Origin: an uncultured Oscillospiraceae bacterium
GTDB lineage: Bacteria; Bacillota; Clostridia; Oscillospirales; Oscillospiraceae
Assembly: GCA_910578505.1 (NCBI GenBank)
Contig: CAJTPV010000034.1
Span: 1 to 32,627 of the forward strand
DNA length: 32,627 nt
Direction: 5' to 3'
Positions 30,915 to 32,627 of this stretch are shown here, piece after piece. Numbering within the stretch: position 1 is the stretch's first letter; each line of letters starts with the position of its first letter. The notes beneath the pieces were generated by a model, which ran no database searches, had not been told where the DNA came from, and saw nothing but the letters and a program-made list of their open reading frames with translations. The position numbers were made by a program, and so were the translations under genes.

Positions 30915-31964
30915 ATGGAAAAAACAATGCGCGGACTTGTCAAGCAGACCCCTTCCCAGGGCGCGGTCCTGCGGACGGACCTGCCAATTCCCCAGCCGGC
31001 GGACAACGAGGTGCTGGTCAAAGTCCGCACAGCGGCGATCTGCGGAACCGATCAGCACATATACACCTGGAATGCGTGGGCCCAGGAGCGCATCCCCATC
31101 CCCATGGTGTTCGGGCACGAATTCTCCGGGGACATCGTGGCCCTTGGCGCCGGCGTCACCGGTTTTCGGACCGGCGACCGGGTGGCGGCGGAGACGCACA
31201 TCCCCTGCAACAGCTGCTGCCAGTGCCGGACGGGAAACCAGCACAACTGCGAAAACATGCGGATCATCGGCGTCCATGTCCCCGGCGGGTTCTCCGACTA
31301 TGCCGTGGTCCCGGCGGACTGCGTGTGGAAGCTGGACAGCGCCGTCTCCTACCGCCACGGGGCCATGCTGGAGCCTATGGGCGTCGCGGTCCACGGCGTG
31401 ATGTCGGGGGAGGTCAATTTGAAGTCCGTGGTCATTCTGGGCTGCGGCCCCATCGGTGTAATGGCTGTCGGCGCGGCTGCCACCGCCGGCGCGTCCAAGG
31501 TGTTCGCTGTGGATATATTTGACGAAAAGCTGGAGATGGCCAAAAAATTAGGAGCCGATGTGTGCATCAACTCCAAAAACGAGAATTTTATTGACGTGGT
31601 TCTGCAGGCCACCGATGGCCAGGGCGCGGACGTGATCATTGACTATACCGGCGCCGCCGGCCTGATCGAGTCGGCCTTCCGGGCTCTGAAGAAGGGCGGC
31701 AGATTTACGCTCGTAGGCCTTCCCAGCCAAAAACTGTCCCTGGACCTGACCAATGCCGTCATCTATAAAGAGGCGCGCATCAACGGCTGCACCGGACGGC
31801 TGATGTACGAAACCTGGTTCCAGTGTACGGAGATCCTGAAAAAAGGCAAGTTTACGATGGATGACGTGATTGGCGGCGTTTACAGGCTGGAGGATTACGA
31901 AAAGGCCTTTGCCGATATCGCGGCGGGGCGTCCCGGAAAGATGCTCTTTGAGTTGGAGCCATAA
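30915..31964 (+). CDS. Zinc-dependent medium-chain dehydrogenase, L-threonine 3-dehydrogenase-like
   Basis: 349 aa from the ATG at 30915 (GGAGG nine bases before; a frame open to 30876 has no ribosome site). The N-terminus strongly resembles threonine 3-dehydrogenase: AAICGTDQHIYTWNAWAQE, with catalytic Zn ligands Cys43 and His68/Glu69 (VFGHEFSG). Structural Zn ligands are Cys98, 101, 104, 112. The Rossmann motif is VVILGCGPIGVMAVGAAATAG and an RLMYETWFQ segment is also typical of the threonine dehydrogenase group. It oxidises or reduces a hydroxyl with NAD(H); here it may act on a C4 hydroxy acid or aldehyde instead of threonine. Last gene of the plus operon, 35 bp after the kinase gene. Confidence 0.92.
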   Translation: MEKTMRGLVKQTPSQGAVLRTDLPIPQPADNEVLVKVRTAAICGTDQHIYTWNAWAQERIPIPMVFGHEFSGDIVALGAGVTGFRTGDRVAAETHIPCNSCCQCRTGNQHNCENMRIIGVHVPGGFSDYAVVPADCVWKLDSAVSYRHGAMLEPMGVAVHGVMSGEVNLKSVVILGCGPIGVMAVGAAATAGASKVFAVDIFDEKLEMAKKLGADVCINSKNENFIDVVLQATDGQGADVIIDYTGAAGLIESAFRALKKGGRFTLVGLPSQKLSLDLTNAVIYKEARINGCTGRLMYETWFQCTEILKKGKFTMDDVIGGVYRLEDYEKAFADIAAGRPGKMLFELEP

Positions 31965-31992
31965 GACCTCATCCGGCTGCCCCTGGCGAAGA

Positions 31993-32021
31993 GCAAGCCC
32001 CTGGAATTTCCAGGGGCTTGC
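31993..32021 (+). terminator. Strong hairpin closing the plus operon
   Basis: GCAAGCCCCTGGAA (31993-32006) and its complement (32008-32021) form a 12-bp stem with a five-base loop, 29 bp after the dehydrogenase stop. There is no T-run on either strand, so the terminator call is modest. The hairpin is flanked by two TGGCGAAG copies (31984 and 32023). Confidence 0.45.
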
Positions 32022-32033
32022 ATGGCGAAGCTG

Positions 32034-32107
32034 CCAGTTCTCGCTGCGGGCTGTCCATGTTGCATCACCTCGATTCATGTATATGCTTTCTGGCACAAAA
32101 ACTGCCA
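32034..32107 (+). repeat. 74-bp direct repeat, right copy
   Basis: Second copy of 18809-18882. It retains only the first eight codons of the recombinase companion ORF; the sequence to its left is islet DNA. To its right, bases 32108-32256 continue an open frame (KRYIPVAVFVPESIYMNRGD read from the minus strand) that looks like the original upstream ORF of the recombinase element; no other gene was seen there before the transposase. Confidence 0.9.
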
Positions 32108-32256
32108 CAGGTATATACCGCTTCATAGCGAATATAGTGATTAGAGCAGTTAGAGAGTTTTCCAAGGTGTGCATATGCGGCGCAGTACGCACCCGCTTTT
32201 TACTTTTATACGAAACCTTTTCTTGCTGCCCATAAATAGAATTGCCTATGTAGGGT

Positions 32257-32627
32257 TTACTGAAAAATGAGGAAAAGCGAGCGCGCCAGACGGAGGCTGG
32301 CGTTCAAGGCGAAGAGGATGAGGGCGGCCTGGGTTTTGGCGGTTTCATCCAGTTTAGCGAAAATACAATCAAGGCCGAAGCGGCGTTTTGCGTTGCCGAT
32401 ACGGCCTTCAACAGTGTTGCGCTCACAGGAGTCGTGAACGATCTGACGTTTAATCTTGGCGTCAGATACAGTGGCTTTTCTGCGGCCCAGAGGCGGGCCG
32501 GAGAGACGGATGCCCCGTTCTTTGCAGTAGGACCTGTTGGCTCTGGTCTGGTAGATTTTATCCGCCAGCACAGCGGCGGGATAGCAGCCAAATTTGCGCC
32601 GGTAATCCTCCACAGCGGCTTGCAGAT
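32257..32627 (-). CDS. IS5-superfamily DDE transposase, C-terminal part (cut by window edge)
   Basis: The frame is open from the window edge (LQAAVEDYRRKFG) to a stop at 32257. Visible are the second catalytic Asp in VLADKIYQTRANR, then GIRLSGPPLGRRK, and the Glu in RNTVEGRIGNAKRRFGL, with a C-terminal helix AALILFALNASLRLAR. These are features of DDE transposases of the IS5 type. A Met-like GTG inside is not the true start, as the upstream residues continue the domain. One IS end should lie near 32240-32256 (TAGGGTTTAC region), not confirmed because the other end is off-window. Confidence 0.85.
   Translation of the reverse strand, partial: LQAAVEDYRRKFGCYPAAVLADKIYQTRANRSYCKERGIRLSGPPLGRRKATVSDAKIKRQIVHDSCERNTVEGRIGNAKRRFGLDCIFAKLDETAKTQAALILFALNASLRLARSLFLIFQ

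Noticed and set aside
31548..32192. 214-codon minus-strand frame over the dehydrogenase 3' end and right repeat
   Set aside because: Its left part is antisense of the dehydrogenase; only the first ~50 codons (from 32192) may be a remnant of the recombinase element's upstream ORF.

Overview
The window looks like chromosomal DNA of an anaerobic Firmicute of class Clostridia, probably a gut Oscillospiraceae-type organism. This is inferred from GC-rich codons combined with strong AGGAGG ribosome sites, sigma-A promoters, the lipoprotein-type binding proteins and the gene families present. No rRNA, tRNA or CRISPR was seen, so the taxonomy rests on style alone.

Region 1 (1-9.7 kb, mostly minus strand). 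The left edge cuts a TerD-domain protein with a Pro-rich N-terminal extension. Next comes an eight-gene minus-strand cluster read from a good promoter at 9499-9528: cysteine-desulfidase-like protein (UPF0597), TRAP small and large permeases, an ornithine cyclodeaminase-family reductase, TRAP binding protein, an EamA exporter, a one-chain Fe-S L-serine dehydratase, and an FCD/GntR regulator with its own promoter. It looks like a system for import and deamination of an amino-acid-like compound.

Region 2 (9.7-17.7 kb). A LacI regulator heads a minus-strand operon with two small membrane/lipoproteins and a YesL/DUF624-like membrane protein. Divergently there is a carbohydrate ABC system: a first permease lacking its N-terminal half, an intact second permease, a 71-aa protein, a lipoprotein sugar-binding protein, and a GH32 beta-fructosidase. 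The substrate is therefore probably sucrose or a fructo-oligosaccharide. A LacI-type operator sits directly on the GH32 promoter and half of it recurs in the lacI/permease gap.

Region 3 (17.7-18.9 kb). A wrecked serine recombinase, with its central domain deleted and the frame shifted, plus its small companion ORF: a mobile-element remnant.

Region 4 (18.9-32.0 kb). A compact catabolic islet, bracketed by two 74-bp direct repeats (18809-18882 and 32034-32107). Minus operon: LarA-family nickel racemase/epimerase, class III aminotransferase, TRAP binding protein and permeases, N-acyl-D-amino-acid deacylase. Then a PrpR-type regulator (minus) and a plus operon: PdxA-family dehydrogenase, DUF1537 acid-sugar kinase, threonine-dehydrogenase-like enzyme. 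A shared 17-bp motif lies upstream of both operons and of the regulator. I infer uptake of an N-acylated amino/hydroxy C4 acid, deacylation, amine removal, reduction, epimerisation, phosphorylation and oxidative decarboxylation to a triose phosphate. This combination is the most promising candidate for an undescribed pathway.

Region 5 (32.0-32.6 kb). The right repeat, more of the disrupted recombinase element, and an IS5-superfamily transposase running off the edge.
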